Assembly (NCBI GenBank): GCA_023091665.1
Contig: JALJCQ010000018.1
Span: 186,001 to 250,000, forward strand
Direction of reading: 5' to 3'
From: Pythium myriotylum
Lineage: Eukaryota > Oomycota > Peronosporomycetes > Pythiales > Pythiaceae
DNA length: 64,000 bases
The translations under genes were made by a program, and so were the position numbers. Shown here piece by piece: positions 29,729-41,346 of the stretch (positions are counted from its first letter, which is position 1; every line of letters begins with the position of its first letter). The notes beneath the pieces are model-generated. The model was not told the origin of the DNA and searched no databases. It was given only the letters and a program-made list of their open reading frames with translations.

Positions 29729-32700
29729 ATGCCGACCGGGCGCGTCGACCCCGACGGCGACGTCGACATGAACCCGCCGCCGGTCTACGAGTTCATTAAG
29801 GCGCCGCGTCTCACAGCCTGGGACCAGGCGAGCCTGGTGAAGTGGATCCGCGAGCGCCAGCAGTATGAGCGCCGCATCAAGGAGCGCTGCGCGACGACCG
29901 GCGAGTCCGTCGACGCCGTGCGAGTGAGTGTGCAGACGTCCATCGAACCGCTCCTGTACGAGCAGCTACTGAAGTACCGTCTTCGCGTGGACGAGGACCT
30001 GGTGACGGACAAGGAGATCATGACCCTGATCACCAAGCGCTGTAACGAGCTGCAGAACAGACATGTCCCAGACATCGACGAGGTGTTCCGCCGCGACCTC
30101 AGGATGGACATGAGCGAACCTGACGTGGAGGCCCGCGTCGTGAAGTACTTTGGTAAGCTGGACCACGTCATTGAGAAGTACGGTCTCGGCGATATACTGG
30201 GTACGTCAAGCACGTCCACGGAGGATTACAAGAATAAGATGAAAGAGCGCTGTCGCCAAGCCATTGAGAACCTTGAGCCGCCATCGCTCAAGACTGAGAT
30301 CAAGCGGTTGGTCCAGTACAAGCATCGAGCCGCTAAGACGAGTGACATCGCGCTTTTCGATTTGGTGCTTGAGAGGGCCAACGAGCAACAGCATTACCAC
30401 TTGATGAACGCTGAATCCGGTGCGCGCCGCCGCGGTGACCAGCGCGACCGCACGCCGCGCAACACGCCACCACCACCGCCGCCGCCTCCAGCGCAGCAGC
30501 AACCCCGCCGTCCGCCAGCCGCCGAGCAACAAGGAGACTCTGCGCCACGAACGGGATGCTGGCATTGCAAGGGCAACCACTGGTTGCGCGACTGCCCGAC
30601 GGCGTCGGAGGACGACAAGAAGGCGGCCATCAACGCGATGAAGAAGGTCAAGTCCGCTCGCCGTGTGCAGGTGAAGGCCGTCCGCGTGGCCGGCAGCGAG
30701 CCAGGTCGCAGCATGGTGATTGTGAATGACGTGTTCGAACTACCTTTCGTTGCGGACACCGGCGCCGAGTGCAACTTGATCCCTCGTCAAGCAGTGACAG
30801 AGATGAGGGACCTCGACATTCTGCCTTCCTACAAGAAGTTGGATTCGCCTGTTATGATCGAGACGGCAGGTGGAAAGCGCGACAAGTGCACACACGAATG
30901 CGACGTAGATCTAAAGATCGGGACCGCCGCCGGTAACGTGAACGTGCGACGTGTGAAGTGTCTCGTGCTCGAGGGGAACGAAGATGCTTTCTTGATGGGG
31001 AAGCCGACCCTGGAGACTCTCGGCAATGACGTGGACGCCATGTTTGCTCAGTTGGCACGCCGCCAGACCGACGACGGCGATGACATCCCTGAGGGTGTCG
31101 CCATTGGCGAGGACGGTGCCGGCGAGGTCGAAGCGCTTATGCATCGCATGCTGAACGAGGCAGTGAGCAACGGTTTCCCGGTGAGGCTGCTGCCACGGCT
31201 CAAGACGCTCCTGTGGTCATTCCATGATCTCTTCCGAGTGCGCCTCGGCCCTGACGCTGCCGCTGACGTCGCACCGCTGCGCGTGACCTTCAAAGACGAC
31301 GCCCGGCCTTACCGATGCCGTCAGCGTCGCTACCCAGAGGTCCAAAGTGAATTCATGCGCCGCTACGTCGAGGATCTCGAGCGATTCGGCATGATAAGAA
31401 AGAACAACCAGAGCAAGTGGGCATCAGCAACCATTCTTGTGAAGAAGCACGGATCTGACACCGACTTTCGGATCGTGAACGACTACCGCCCCGTGAACGC
31501 AATGACAGTTCCCATCGCTGGTACGATGCCGGACCTGTCGAAAGTCAACGACCGTGTGCAAGGCGCAAAAGCGCCGGGTCAGTTCGACCTGTTCAAAGGT
31601 TTCTGGCAGTTCCCGCTGGACCCCAGTTGCCAAGAGCAGTTCAGTTTCATGACAGACACTGGCGTCTACACCCCACTCCGTGTGTCGCAGGGAGCGATGG
31701 ATTCTCCACTCCATTTCCAAAGTGAGATACAGACCGTTCTCGCCGATCAGCTCTACAAGAGCGTGATCATTTGGATCGACGACGTCGTGGTGTACGCCGA
31801 GAGCGATGAACAGTACCTCGAAGAGCTCCGCACGTTCTTCCTCACGCTCCGCAAGCACAATCTCAAGCTGAGCGCGCCGAAGAGCACCGTGTACGCCAAG
31901 AGTGTGACCTTCTGTGGCCGCGTTATTGATGGGGAAGGAATGCAGCAGGACCCCGAGCGCGTGCGCGCACTGACTAGTCTACCTCTGCCCGCGAACGCCG
32001 GCGAGCTACAGTACTTCCTCTGTGCCGCCGGTTGGATGCGCGAGTCCATCGTGGACTACGCGCGCGTGTTTGAACCCCTGCAGCAGAAGCTGGACACCGC
32101 CCTAAAGAACCACAGCAAGAGGGCCCGCGAAGCGAAGAAGGTCGCCCTAACGTGGACTGACGAGGACACCAGTGCGTACGAGAAGGCAAAGGAGGTGCTC
32201 GCCAGCCCTAACCTGCTCGTGTTCCCGCAGACGGATGCGGATGTGTGTCTCTTCACGGATGCGTCGGACCTCGGCTGGGCCGCGGTCGCGACACAGGTAC
32301 AGAACTGGGACTCAGCCCTTCCTGTCACCGAGCAGAAGCACGAGCTGTTGACATGTAAGGGTGGGTGCTTTCGCGGCCCGCAGCTCAACTGGTCCGCCAT
32401 TGAAAAAGAAGCGTACCCCATCGTCCGCTCCTGCGGTGATCTCGAGTATATCCTACAGCGACCGCACGGGTTCCGCATGTACTGTGATCACGCGAATCTG
32501 ATCAAGGTGTTCAACAGTGAAACCGAGATGAAGCAGCACGTTCGCGGTAAGCTCCAGCGGTGGTCGTTCAAGCTCGTCGGCCTCAAGTATGAGATCGAGC
32601 ACATCAAGGGATCAGACAACGTCTGGGCCGACATTGTCTCTCGGTGGGGCCCGCGGAAGGCCGCGGACGAGGAACGCGTCCTTGCTGCTCGTGCTGTGCG

Positions 32701-33046
32701 CACCCGTGCCCAAGGTGAAGCCTCGGTCCTGCGCCCACTCCAAGATGAGCGTTTCGAGTGGCCAACCGAGGCGGCCATCGTTACCGCACAGCAACAGCAT
32801 GTGAATGAGCTTGATGGCGTCGAGTATGACCAAGATGATGAACGAGTCACCGTGGACGGCAAGCTGTGGATCCCCGCGGCGGACAAGGAGCTGCTGCAGC
32901 GTGTACTGGTAGTCGCCCACTGTGGCATACAAGGACACAGAGGCGAGAACGTTATGGTGAACCAACTGCAGCAGCACTATCACATCAAGGATGTCGCGCG
33001 TCATGTGCACCGTTTCAACCAGCAGTGCTTGCTCTGTAACACGTGA
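29729..33046 (+). CDS. gag-pol: Gypsy Gag-protease-RT-RNase H polyprotein, copy 1
   Basis: Single frame of about 1105 codons from the ATG at 29729. Gag helical core, a run of prolines, zinc knuckle CWHCKGNHWLRDC (about residue 276), aspartic protease VADTGAECNLIP, RT (WASATILVKK, FRIVNDYRPVN, QFDLFKGFWQFPL, IWIDDVVVYA), RNase H (VCLFTDASDLGW) and the integrase HHCC zinc finger ending CLLCNT. The frame stops there with TGA; the rest of the integrase lies in the -1 frame, as in copy 2. It acts in cytoplasmic particles and in nuclear integration if expressed as Gag-Pol. Confidence 0.92.
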   Translation: MPTGRVDPDGDVDMNPPPVYEFIKAPRLTAWDQASLVKWIRERQQYERRIKERCATTGESVDAVRVSVQTSIEPLLYEQLLKYRLRVDEDLVTDKEIMTLITKRCNELQNRHVPDIDEVFRRDLRMDMSEPDVEARVVKYFGKLDHVIEKYGLGDILGTSSTSTEDYKNKMKERCRQAIENLEPPSLKTEIKRLVQYKHRAAKTSDIALFDLVLERANEQQHYHLMNAESGARRRGDQRDRTPRNTPPPPPPPPAQQQPRRPPAAEQQGDSAPRTGCWHCKGNHWLRDCPTASEDDKKAAINAMKKVKSARRVQVKAVRVAGSEPGRSMVIVNDVFELPFVADTGAECNLIPRQAVTEMRDLDILPSYKKLDSPVMIETAGGKRDKCTHECDVDLKIGTAAGNVNVRRVKCLVLEGNEDAFLMGKPTLETLGNDVDAMFAQLARRQTDDGDDIPEGVAIGEDGAGEVEALMHRMLNEAVSNGFPVRLLPRLKTLLWSFHDLFRVRLGPDAAADVAPLRVTFKDDARPYRCRQRRYPEVQSEFMRRYVEDLERFGMIRKNNQSKWASATILVKKHGSDTDFRIVNDYRPVNAMTVPIAGTMPDLSKVNDRVQGAKAPGQFDLFKGFWQFPLDPSCQEQFSFMTDTGVYTPLRVSQGAMDSPLHFQSEIQTVLADQLYKSVIIWIDDVVVYAESDEQYLEELRTFFLTLRKHNLKLSAPKSTVYAKSVTFCGRVIDGEGMQQDPERVRALTSLPLPANAGELQYFLCAAGWMRESIVDYARVFEPLQQKLDTALKNHSKRAREAKKVALTWTDEDTSAYEKAKEVLASPNLLVFPQTDADVCLFTDASDLGWAAVATQVQNWDSALPVTEQKHELLTCKGGCFRGPQLNWSAIEKEAYPIVRSCGDLEYILQRPHGFRMYCDHANLIKVFNSETEMKQHVRGKLQRWSFKLVGLKYEIEHIKGSDNVWADIVSRWGPRKAADEERVLAARAVRTRAQGEASVLRPLQDERFEWPTEAAIVTAQQQHVNELDGVEYDQDDERVTVDGKLWIPAADKELLQRVLVVAHCGIQGHRGENVMVNQLQQHYHIKDVARHVHRFNQQCLLCNT

Positions 33047-33145
33047 AGGGGGGCAAGCTCGTGCAGCGTCCGTGGAGCAGCCACACGACCGCTACTCGAC
33101 GCAACGAGGTCCTACACATGGACTACGTACGGTGATGAGAAGTAC

Positions 33146-34207
33146 TTGCTCGTCATGAAAGACGAACGTACGCATTTCTGCGAGTTGATCCCGTGTGCCA
33201 CGCCAGACAGCGAGACCGTGGTCCGAGCTATACTGGACTGGCATAAGCGATATGGGCCGGCCGAGCGATGGATGTCAGACCAAGGAAGTCATTTCAAGAA
33301 CACCGTCATGACTCAGCTGCAGGAACGCCTCCAGGGCGTACAATCGTTTGCTCCAGTATACTCACCATGGTTAAACGGCACCGTCGAGCGCTTGAACCGC
33401 GACGCTCTACAGGTCATCCGAGCTCTACTCCTCGAAGCCAATCTCGATACGAAGAGTTGGTTCTACGTGCTGCCCATTGTACAGGCAAGCCTGAACCAGT
33501 CCCCGGTGCCAAGCCTCGCTGACAGAGCCCCGATTGAGCTCTTCACCGGGTTGCCGGCGCCGACCGTGCTCGACACGATCCTGCGCCCACGCGGCAACCG
33601 CGACCAGCTCACACTAGCAACTCTCTCGAATGAGTCCATCGACGAGTCCCTGCGCCGCATGCGCGTTAGCCTCGAGGCACTCCACGCCGAAGTCGTCGAC
33701 CGTAAGGAGCAGCGCCGACTGGAGCAAATGGCTGCCAAGAAGCACGGCACCATTAGCAACTTCCACATCGGAGATCTTGTACTCTGGTCGCGTGTCGATA
33801 GTCGCCTCATCGGCAACAAATTGATGGTCCGATGGGTTGGGCCGTTCCGTGTCGTCGAGATCCTACCATACTCATTCATGATCGAGCATTTGCTCACGCA
33901 CGACCGCTACGAAGTGCACGCCACGCGACTCAAGTTCTACACAGACTCAAGTTTGAACGTCAACGAGGAGATCCGGCAGCACGTGGCCAACCAGGGCATT
34001 CCGATGGCTGTGCGCGAGATCGTCGGTCACCGCCGCAACAACCGCACTCGGCAGTGGGAAGTCCTCGTGTCGTGGCGCGGTCTCGAGTCCATCGAAGACT
34101 CGTGGGAGCCTCTTGCTGACATCAACGCCGATGTCCCAGTGCTCGTGCAGGAGTACATCGCTGCCCATGACGCACCCGCATTGGCGACAGCGGTCGCAAA
34201 CTTGTAA
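33146..34207 (+). pseudogene. Gypsy integrase core and chromodomain, copy 1 (deleted 5')
   Basis: Contains SDQGSHF and NGTVERLNRD (second Asp and Glu of the DDE triad) and a C-terminal chromodomain-like segment (WEVLVSWRGLESIEDSWEPL). Relative to copy 2 it lacks 17 bp just after the HMDY motif bearing the first catalytic Asp, which throws that Asp out of frame. Otherwise nearly identical to 56609-57790. Confidence 0.85.
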
Positions 34208-34269
34208 CCCGCAACCGATGGCTACTTCTCGGTGATCGCGTGCTGCGACGAGTCGGCTTTGGGGGGCGC

Positions 34270-34696
34270 TGTGGTGTGGTGTGGGACTCCCACCTCCAAC
34301 ATCAAGCCGCCTCTTGCAGCCACCACCCGCGGCAGCCACCAACGCTCAGCATCCACCACCAGCATCCACCACCAGCATCCACCAACGGCAGCCACTGGCA
34401 GCCACCAGCATCCACCAACGGCAGCCACTGGCAGCCACCAGCATCCACCATCGGCAGCCATCACAGTCAGCCATCACCAACAGCATCAACAGCACCAACA
34501 GCACCAACAACGTGAACAGCACCAACAGCACCAGCGCCGAGAGCTCCAAGGCCTCGACGCACGGACTTCGCCATGGAGCCGTGGCGAATCCCCCCTTGCG
34601 TGTACACTGAGAGGCCCAGAGCCCGTAGGATCCGCCATTCGGGCTAACAGAACAATCTCACTTGCAAATTTGCCTCGCATCCGCCAAACTGGACCA
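34270..34696 (+). repeat. Gypsy LTR, middle, shared by copies 1 and 2
   Basis: 427 bp, near-identical to the left LTR. It serves as the 3' LTR of copy 1 and the 5' LTR of copy 2. Confidence 0.85.
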
Positions 34697-34786
34697 TAAA
34701 GAATTCTTTGGCTCACACCAGTGAAGCAAGCAACCCCGCATCGCAAGCAAGCAACAAGCAACCCCGAAGCAACAAGCACCCGCACC

Positions 34787-35851
34787 ATGCCGACCGGGCG
34801 CGTCGACCCCGACGGCGACGTCGACATGAACCCGCCGCCGGTCTACGAGTTCATTAAGGCGCCGCGTCTCACAGCCTGGGACCAGGCGAGCCTGGTGAAG
34901 TGGATCCGCGAGCGCCAGCAGTATGAGCGCCGCATCAAGGAGCGCTGCGCGATGACCGGCGAGTCCGTCGACGCCGTGCGAGTGAGTGTGCAGACGTCCA
35001 TCGAACCGCTCCTGTACGAGCAGCTACTGAAGTACCGTCTTCGCGTGGACGAGGACCTGGTGACGGACAAGGAGATCATGACCCTGATCACCAAGCGCTG
35101 TAACGAGCTGCAGAACAGACATGTCCCAGACATCGACGAGGTGTTCCGCCGCGACCTCAGGATGGACATGAGCGAACCTGACGTGGAGGCCCGCGTCGTG
35201 AAGTACTTTGGTAAGCTGGACCACGTCATTGAGAAGTACGGTCTCGGCGATATACTGGGTACGTCAAGCACGTCCACGGAGGATTACAAGAATAAGATGA
35301 AAGAGCGCTGTCGCCAAGCCATTGAGAACCTTGAGCCGCCATCGCTCAAGACTGAGATCAAGCGGTTGGTCCAGTACAAGCATCGAGCCGCTAAGACGAG
35401 TGACATCGCGCTTTTCGATTTGGTGCTTGAGAGGGCCAACGAGCAACAGCATTACCACTTGATGAACGCTGAATCCGGTGCGCGCCGCCGCGGTGACCAG
35501 CGCGACCGCACGCCGCGCAACACGCCACCACCACCGCCGCCGCCTCCAGCGCAGCAGCAACCCCGCCGTCCGCCAGCCGCCGAGCAACAAGGAGACTCTG
35601 CGCCACGAACGGGATGCTGGCATTGCAAGGGCAACCACTGGTTGCGCGACTGCCCGACGGCGTCGGAGGACGACAAGAAGGCGGCCATCAACGCGATGAA
35701 GAAGGTCAAGTCCGCTCGCCGTGTGCAGGTGAAGGCCGTCCGCGTGGCCGGCAGCGAGCCAGGTCGCAGCATGGTGATTGTGAATGACGTGTTCGAACTA
35801 CCTTTCGTTGCGGACACCGGCGCCGAGTGCAACTTGATCCCTCGTGAGTAG
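34787..35851 (+). pseudogene. Gypsy Gag-protease, copy 2, 5' part
   Basis: Identical in layout to copy 1 Gag: helical core, proline run, knuckle CWHCKGNHWLRDC, protease motif VADTGAECNLIPR. The frame is cut at the Polinton junction after NLIPR and stops in the terminal inverted repeat (TAG at 35849). Its continuation is at 54349. Confidence 0.9.
35841..35846 (+). repeat. Polinton target-site duplication, left
   Basis: CTCGTG here against CTCGTC at 54349-54354; the empty site in gypsy copy 1 reads CTCGTC. So it is a 5-bp perfect, or 6-bp with one mismatch, duplication. Polintons typically make 6-bp duplications. Confidence 0.85.
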
Positions 35852-36098
35852 TAATATCTAGAACATTTCGTGTACGTTTTTTTCCCAACGTTTCTGACAC
35901 AACCCTACAGACCTTTCCATACCCTCTCAGATCAACAAACCTATTCCACACCTCCTTTCCACAAATAACAACCAAACTGACTTTCCTACGTCCTCAATAA
36001 AAACAAGCACTTTTAGATCATTTTCCAACACCAAAAATTCGCGAAGGTTCGGGGCATAGCTGAGAGACTCAGAAATATCTGGATTAGAGTATTTATTT
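35847..36098 (+). repeat. Polinton terminal inverted repeat, left
   Basis: About 252 bp, reverse-complement match to 54098-54348 with very few differences. It contains a short outward-reading frame (minus strand, about 35939-36095). Confidence 0.92.
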
Positions 36099-36229
36099 TT
36101 TTTATTGTTTTCTTCATTTTGTTTATATACGTACAAAAAATTTCTATCTTGATATTTCTTTTATAGATATATACGTACGATTTTTTAATTTTATCATTTC
36201 AAATTTCTCAACCAATTTATAAGAAAAAA

Positions 36230-37333
36230 ATGGCGAAGTCTTCGGATGCATTCAATCAACTTCTGAAACTAAAGATTCCATTAAGAGCTTGGGGAGACTC
36301 TTATCGAGTTAAGATCCGTAATAAAAATGGGCGCGTTGAGTATATCAATAATATTCTCAAGCCATCTAACATCAAATTGATTTCGAGATACTATAAAATT
36401 AATGAAGATAAGATCAAAACCAACTTGTCAAACACACACATTAGTAAACCAACTTATAAGTCATCAAAGACCAAGTTCGTTGAATCTCATCTTTATGGAA
36501 ATATCTCTCAACGGTCATTCTTTACCAAACTTGAAAATGTTTTGGCTCATCAAGACAAGGCATTTAAAGTTAATATTCAATTAGGATACAAGCTAATCGA
36601 TGAACGCTTTGAAGAACCATTTGATTACGAGTATCGACCCCAATCCAATACATCTATATTCGATCAACCGATCGCAATTAACTCTAGGAAAGATATTAGA
36701 TCAAAGGTTATTGATCATATTAAATCAAAAGATTTCACTACTAAAATCTCTACTCCGAGAAGCGGAGTTAAACTTCAGGAGATTAACGCTTTTAAGATCA
36801 TGATCTACTACAGAAATCATTCTCTTGGTGATAGTGAAGTAGTTGTTCCAAAAGCAATAACGGATAATCGATACATTTTAAACTTTCCTAAAACAGAAAA
36901 CAAATGCATGTTCCACTGTATTGCATACCATTTACAAGACGAGCCTAAGAAAGACTATCGACGTATCACAGCCGCAGTAAAACATCGATTCAAACAGTAT
37001 TGTGAATTTAAGAAAATTAACTATTCTGTAGATACATATAAAGCATTTAAGCCAATTGATATCTATCAGTTTGATGACCTTGAGGAGTGTTTCGAAGTTA
37101 ATATTGATGTGTTTGAAATGGATATAGAAACGTCAGAAGTGTCTAAATTAAGAGCTTCACACAAACAATTCGAGACAACTATTAACATTATGGATTACAA
37201 CGGACACGCAATGTATATTACTGATATGGATAAAGTTATGGCCAAATATGTTTGCTCAAAATGTGAAATGGTTTTTGGATGTGCTACTAAACTAAAGAAT
37301 CATAAGAAAATAAGTGCGAATCCAAAACATTAG
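36230..37333 (+). pseudogene. polB: Polinton DNA polymerase B, N-terminal part (frameshifted)
   Basis: N-terminal domain of the protein-primed polymerase, 367 codons from the ATG at 36230. It has the NKCMFHCIAYHL block and a later HAMYI, both typical of the Polinton/adintovirus PolB N terminus, then a zinc finger starting CSKCEMVFGC. The finger's last Cys and the rest of PolB continue in another frame, so a single-base loss near 37311-37315 separates this from the catalytic part. Preceded by an AT-rich leader of 130 bp with TATAGATATATA. Confidence 0.8.
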
Positions 37334-40230
37334 AAGCTTTTCCCCCTAAACCAACACTATACCGACCAGCAGACAACAAAATCAAATCGTTATACGCCAA
37401 ATATGGCTTAAAGACTCAAGACTTTTACCTTGACCATTTTATCGTATATGATTTTGAAGCAATCCTTAAACCACTCGGTGGAAACAAGATTTGTAAAATC
37501 GAAGATTGCTCAAAAACGGCAATTTATGGAACTGGTAATGCAAAATCACCAACCCGTTGTCTTGAACACAAAACAAGGCCAATGATTTTAATCGAAAACA
37601 AAACAGTTCTAACAAATGAACATCAAGCTGTGAGTGTATCAATCTGCAATAGCTTGACTGGGGAAGTTAGATGTTTTATCAATGAAGATCCGCATCAGCT
37701 AGTATCGGTAATGTTTGAGTACATCAATTCAATCGCTGATAAGATTATTGATTACAACAAAAACAAGTTCCAAATCCTCTACGAGAAGTTGAACAAACGC
37801 TCAGAGAAACTAGATAAGAAGACACTTACCAAAGAGCGTACAGCAATCGACGAATCTGTCAGTCAAGTTCCTCTACTTGGTTTCAATTCAGGAAAATATG
37901 ATATCAAATTAATCAAAAAAGAGATTTTTGATGTAATCGGCTGCGATAACCTACGAATGGTAATCAAGAATCCTGGATATATGTGTATCGCTACTGATAA
38001 GCTGAAAATGCTTGACATTAGCAATTATATTACTGCAGGAACAAGCTATGATACATACCTAAAGACATACTTAAGCAAATGCCAATGTGAAGATAAGATT
38101 CGATGCACTTGTGAGTTGTCAAAAGGCAATTTCCCTTACGAATATATCACAACATTTGATAAGCTAAACGAAACTGGATTACCTCCAAGAGAAGCATTCG
38201 ACTCGAAGCTGAGAAACACGAAGATCAGTGATGATGATTATGAACGTATGAAGTTTGTTTGGAACCATTATAATATGAAAACCATTAGCGACTTACTTAT
38301 TTGGTATAACAACCTTGATGTAGCTCCATTTGTAAAAGCAATCAAGATTCAGCGTGAATTCTATCGAGGCTATGGATTAGACATTTTCACGGATGGTGTC
38401 TCTCTTCCGGGTCTCGCTGAAAAGATTTCATACCAAACACTTTACAAAGATTTAAAGCTACCTAACCAAACACCGGGTAAAGCATTCAAGTTTCCTAACC
38501 TTCGCTATGAAGGATACAAGAAGCAAGATGCTGAATCCAATCGCGAATTTGACTTGGCAATTGATCATCTCAACCATCTATTAGCCAAGCGAAAATATAT
38601 GTGTTCGTATTGCAATTGTCAATTGAATGAATCGAACGTATCTGCTGACCGTGTCAATAACAACAAGGGTCATATCAATGGCAATATCAATATTAGTTGT
38701 ATCAGTTGCAATGTAGCTCGTAAAGATATGTCAATCATTCGATTCAAAGACTACAAACTAACGGAAGCAAATACGAATAAGCTTATCTGGTCCATTGATG
38801 AGGAACACAAAGACATTTTCTACAAAATGAAAGCAAACATTGCTGGAGGTCCATCGATAATTTTCAATCGTTATGCTGAAGCAAATGAAACATTCATCAG
38901 ACATAACAAATCGAAGCTTGTGAAGAAGATCATTGGTTATGATGCCAATGCTCTATACTTATGGGCTGCAGGAAACTCGATGCCTTGTGGTCGCTTAACT
39001 ACTATTGAAGCATATGATGGTATTATGGATGACATCATGAATGATAAACTATTTGGATTCCTGGAATGTGATATTGAAACTCCAGCGCATTTGAAAGAGT
39101 ATTTCAGTGAGATGACACCAATTTTCAAGAACATTGAAATTGATCCATGTGATGAATCAGTCATTGGTAGCCACATGAATGAATACAACAAGACTCAAAA
39201 AGATCGCAAGCGTACAGCATCTAGAAAGCTTATTGGTAGCTATTTTGGTGTAAAGCTTTTGGTCTATACACCGCTACTAAAATGGTACATTCAACACGGA
39301 ATGGAAATCACCAAGGCTTATTCTTTCATCAAAGCATATGAGTCTCGACCATTTGAGAAGTTTATGAATGCTGTATCCGATGCTCGCCGAAAAGGTGATA
39401 AAAATCCTGATAGTAAAGTATTAGCTGAAACGATGAAGCTTGTTGGAAATAGGGGTCCATTTGGACGATCTGGCATGAATAAAACAAAGCATAAGGAAGT
39501 TAAGTATCATTCAGATGAAAATAAAATTTCTACTGCAATTGAGCATTTTAATTTCCATCACTTGGAACCAATCAGTGGAGACATTCACGAAATTACGAAC
39601 AACAAGCGACGAATCCAAATGAATAATCCAATTCATATCTCAATTGCAATCTATCAACTTGCCAAACTCCGTATGCTACAATTTTACTATGATTGTATTG
39701 ACTATTACTTCGATCGCTCTGACTTTCAGTATCAGGAAATGGATACCGATTCAGCCTACATTGCATTTACTGATGAGCACCCATTTGAAAACCTTATCAA
39801 ACCAGAACTTCGTAAGCACTATAAACTGCATCAATATGATTGGTTTCCTAGAGAGGATACTGAGGAAAATGCTGCATTCGATAGACGTGTTCCGGGTTTG
39901 TTCAAAGAAGAATGGAGAGGTAATGCTATTGTATCACTCGCAAGCAAGAACTATATTTGCTATGATGGCGATAAAGGTCACAAGCAAAAGGTGTCTGCGA
40001 AGGGTGTTCAACAATCCAATGGTAAGAATTCTGACATTCTAAACCCGAATGCATTCGAAAGCATCGTTGAAAAACAAATTACGTTGTCTGCAACAAACAA
40101 AGGCTTCCGCATTGATAAACAAACGCAGAATATCATTACATACTCACAGGAGAAGGTAGGATTAAATTACTACTACGATAAGAGGAAGGTTTTGGAAGAT
40201 GGTATTACAACGATTCCATTAGAAATCTAA
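37312..40230 (+). CDS. polB: Polinton DNA polymerase B, exonuclease and polymerase domains
   Basis: Family B protein-primed DNA polymerase that replicates the element. Exonuclease motifs: DFEA (about 37450), GFNSGKYD, and YNNLDVAPF. An HNH-like Cys/His insertion (CSYC...[15 protein letters not shown]...CISCN) lies at about 38600-38740. Polymerase motifs: [10 protein letters not shown] (A), [15 protein letters not shown] (B position) and the catalytic EMDTDSAYI (C, DTDS). The frame is open from about 37312, although its first good internal ATG is at 37582. The break from the N-terminal part is described in the preceding entry. Confidence 0.92.
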   Translation, partial: KCESKTLEAFPPKPTLYRPADNKIKSLYAKYGLKTQDFYLDHFIVYDFEAILKPLGGNKICKIEDCSKTAIYGTGNAKSPTRCLEHKTRPMILIENKTVLTNEHQAVSVSICNSLTGEVRCFINEDPHQLVSVMFEYINSIADKIIDYNKNKFQILYEKLNKRSEKLDKKTLTKERTAIDESVSQVPLLGFNSGKYDIKLIKKEIFDVIGCDNLRMVIKNPGYMCIATDKLKMLDISNYITAGTSYDTYLKTYLSKCQCEDKIRCTCELSKGNFPYEYITTFDKLNETGLPPREAFDSKLRNTKISDDDYERMKFVWNHYNMKTISDLLIWYNNLDVAPFVKAIKIQREFYRGYGLDIFTDGVSLPGLAEKISYQTLYKDLKLPNQTPGKAFKFPNLRYEGYKKQDAESNREFDLAIDHLNHLLAKRKYMCSYCNCQLNESNVSADRVNNNKGHINGNINISCISCNVARKDMSIIRFKDYKLTEANTNKLIWSIDEEHKDIFYKMKANIAGGPSIIFNRYAEANETFIRHNKSKLVKKIIGYDANALYLWAAGNSMPCGRLTTIEAYDGIMDDIMNDKLFGFLECDIETPAHLKEYFSEMTPIFKNIEIDPCDESVIGSHMNEYNKTQKDRKRTASRKLIGSYFGVKLLVYTPLLKWYIQHGMEITKAYSFIKAYESRPFEKFMNAVSDARRKGDKNPDSKVLAETMKLVGNRGPFGRSGMNKTKHKEVKYHSDENKISTAIEHFNFHHLEPISGDIHEITNNKRRIQMNNPIHISIAIYQLAKLRMLQFYYDCIDYYFDRSDFQYQEMDTDSAYIAFTDEHPFENLIKPELRKHYKLHQYDWFPREDTEENAAFDRRVPGLFKEEWRGNAIVSLASKNYICYDGDKGHKQKVSAKGVQQSNGKNSDILNPNAFESIVEKQITLSATNKGFRIDKQTQNIITYSQEKVGLNYYYDKRKVLEDGITTIPLEI

Positions 40231-40234
40231 TCCC

Positions 40235-40244
40235 TAATATAAAG
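40235..40244 (+). promoter_or_regulatory. Element motif TAATATAAAG before integrase
   Basis: TAATATAAAG directly abuts the ATG at 40245. The identical 10-mer abuts the ATG at 41347. Related TAATATAG/TATATTA forms precede most other Polinton genes on either strand. Confidence 0.55.
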
Positions 40245-41330
40245 ATGTCTGACTTACTACTCACCAAGCTCTACAACAACCCAAAGACTGGTTTCATATC
40301 AGCAAGCAAGCTATATCACAAAGCAAAAGCTATCGATCCAAGTATTACACTGAAACAGATAAAGGAATGGTATGCAAAACAATCTAATATACAAGAACAT
40401 CAAGAAAAACGTAAGAAGGATGAATCATTCAAGATTGTTTCACACAATCCAAATAGCTGGCAAATGGACTTGGCTTTCTATAAGAACACTACATACTTAA
40501 CCATTATCAATATCAATTCTCGTATTGGTTTTGCCAAGGTATTACCAAACAAGCAGGCATCATCGGTTCTTCATGCACTAAAACAATTCGTGAAGACACA
40601 CAACGTGAATATTATCACGTCTGACAATGGAAAAGAGTTTCTTAATAAACCAGTCTTGGACTTTTTCAAATCACAAAACATTGAGCACTTCAACAATGAA
40701 CCAGGAGATCATAATACCCTTGGTAAAATTGAACGATTCAACCGCACAATAAAGCAGAGACTCATCAAAATAAATCCAAAGAAATTGACTCAGAAGCTGC
40801 TTATGGATGTAATTGAAAACTATAATTTAACCGAGCACAGTGCAATCCACGCAACTCCAAATGAAATGAAAGGTGAGATTATCCAAAATGATCTAAAACA
40901 TAACCAGCAAGTATTGGAGCAGGTATCGAGTGAATTCGAAATAGACGATAGCGTTCGATATCGACTTAAACCGAAGACATTTGGAAAGGAATCATCTAAA
41001 TGGAGCAAAACAGTATATAAAGTAATTGGTATAGATGGATATCGGGTAGAAATCAAATCAAAGAACAATCATACACTTTACAAACCAGCAAGCGATTTAA
41101 AAGTTGTCCAAGCAGAACAAACCGAAGCACCTGTTGAAAAGAATCAAATCTGGGAAGCAGAAAAGCTTTTGGACCACAAGAAGGACGCAAATGGTAAAAC
41201 TAAGTATCTAGTGAAATGGAAAGGATACGCGGACAGTGATAACACCTGGGAGCCACAAGACAATCTCAGATTAATCAACAAGAACAGGATGTCAAACTTA
41301 GAGAAATTATACTTCAAATCCAAAAAATAA
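40245..41330 (+). CDS. int: Polinton retroviral-type integrase with chromodomain
   Basis: DDE-type integrase (361 aa) that inserts the element ends. Core catalytic residues D75 (QMDLAF), D127 (TSDNGKEF) and E163 ([10 protein letters not shown]) have the D,D(35)E spacing of retroviral integrases. The C terminus is a chromodomain ([12 protein letters not shown]...[17 protein letters not shown]), suggesting chromatin-guided target choice. It starts 15 bp after PolB, right behind TAATATAAAG. Open and apparently intact. Confidence 0.95.
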   Translation: MSDLLLTKLYNNPKTGFISASKLYHKAKAIDPSITLKQIKEWYAKQSNIQEHQEKRKKDESFKIVSHNPNSWQMDLAFYKNTTYLTIININSRIGFAKVLPNKQASSVLHALKQFVKTHNVNIITSDNGKEFLNKPVLDFFKSQNIEHFNNEPGDHNTLGKIERFNRTIKQRLIKINPKKLTQKLLMDVIENYNLTEHSAIHATPNEMKGEIIQNDLKHNQQVLEQVSSEFEIDDSVRYRLKPKTFGKESSKWSKTVYKVIGIDGYRVEIKSKNNHTLYKPASDLKVVQAEQTEAPVEKNQIWEAEKLLDHKKDANGKTKYLVKWKGYADSDNTWEPQDNLRLINKNRMSNLEKLYFKSKK

Positions 41331-41336
41331 CATCAA

Positions 41337-41346
41337 TAATATAAAG
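41337..41346 (+). promoter_or_regulatory. Element motif TAATATAAAG
   Basis: Second exact copy of the 10-mer, abutting the ATG at 41347. Confidence 0.55.

Larger units (their letters stand above)
29240..34696 (+). mobile_element. Ty3/gypsy chromodomain retrotransposon, copy 1
   Basis: LTR (29240-29666), gag-protease-RT-RNase H-integrase and LTR (34270-34696). The order RT, RNase H, integrase defines Ty3/gypsy, and the chromodomain puts it near the chromoviruses. A probable primer-binding site TGGCTCACACCAGTGAAG is at 29679-29696 and the polypurine tract TTTGGGGGGCGC ends at 34269. A 17-bp deletion relative to copy 2 (at about 33128) breaks the integrase. Copy 2 shares the right-hand LTR. Confidence 0.93.

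Noticed and set aside
29785..32928. Many minus-strand ORFs of 100-145 codons over gypsy pol
   Set aside because: Present identically in both copies as antisense of a GC-rich coding region; no domains.
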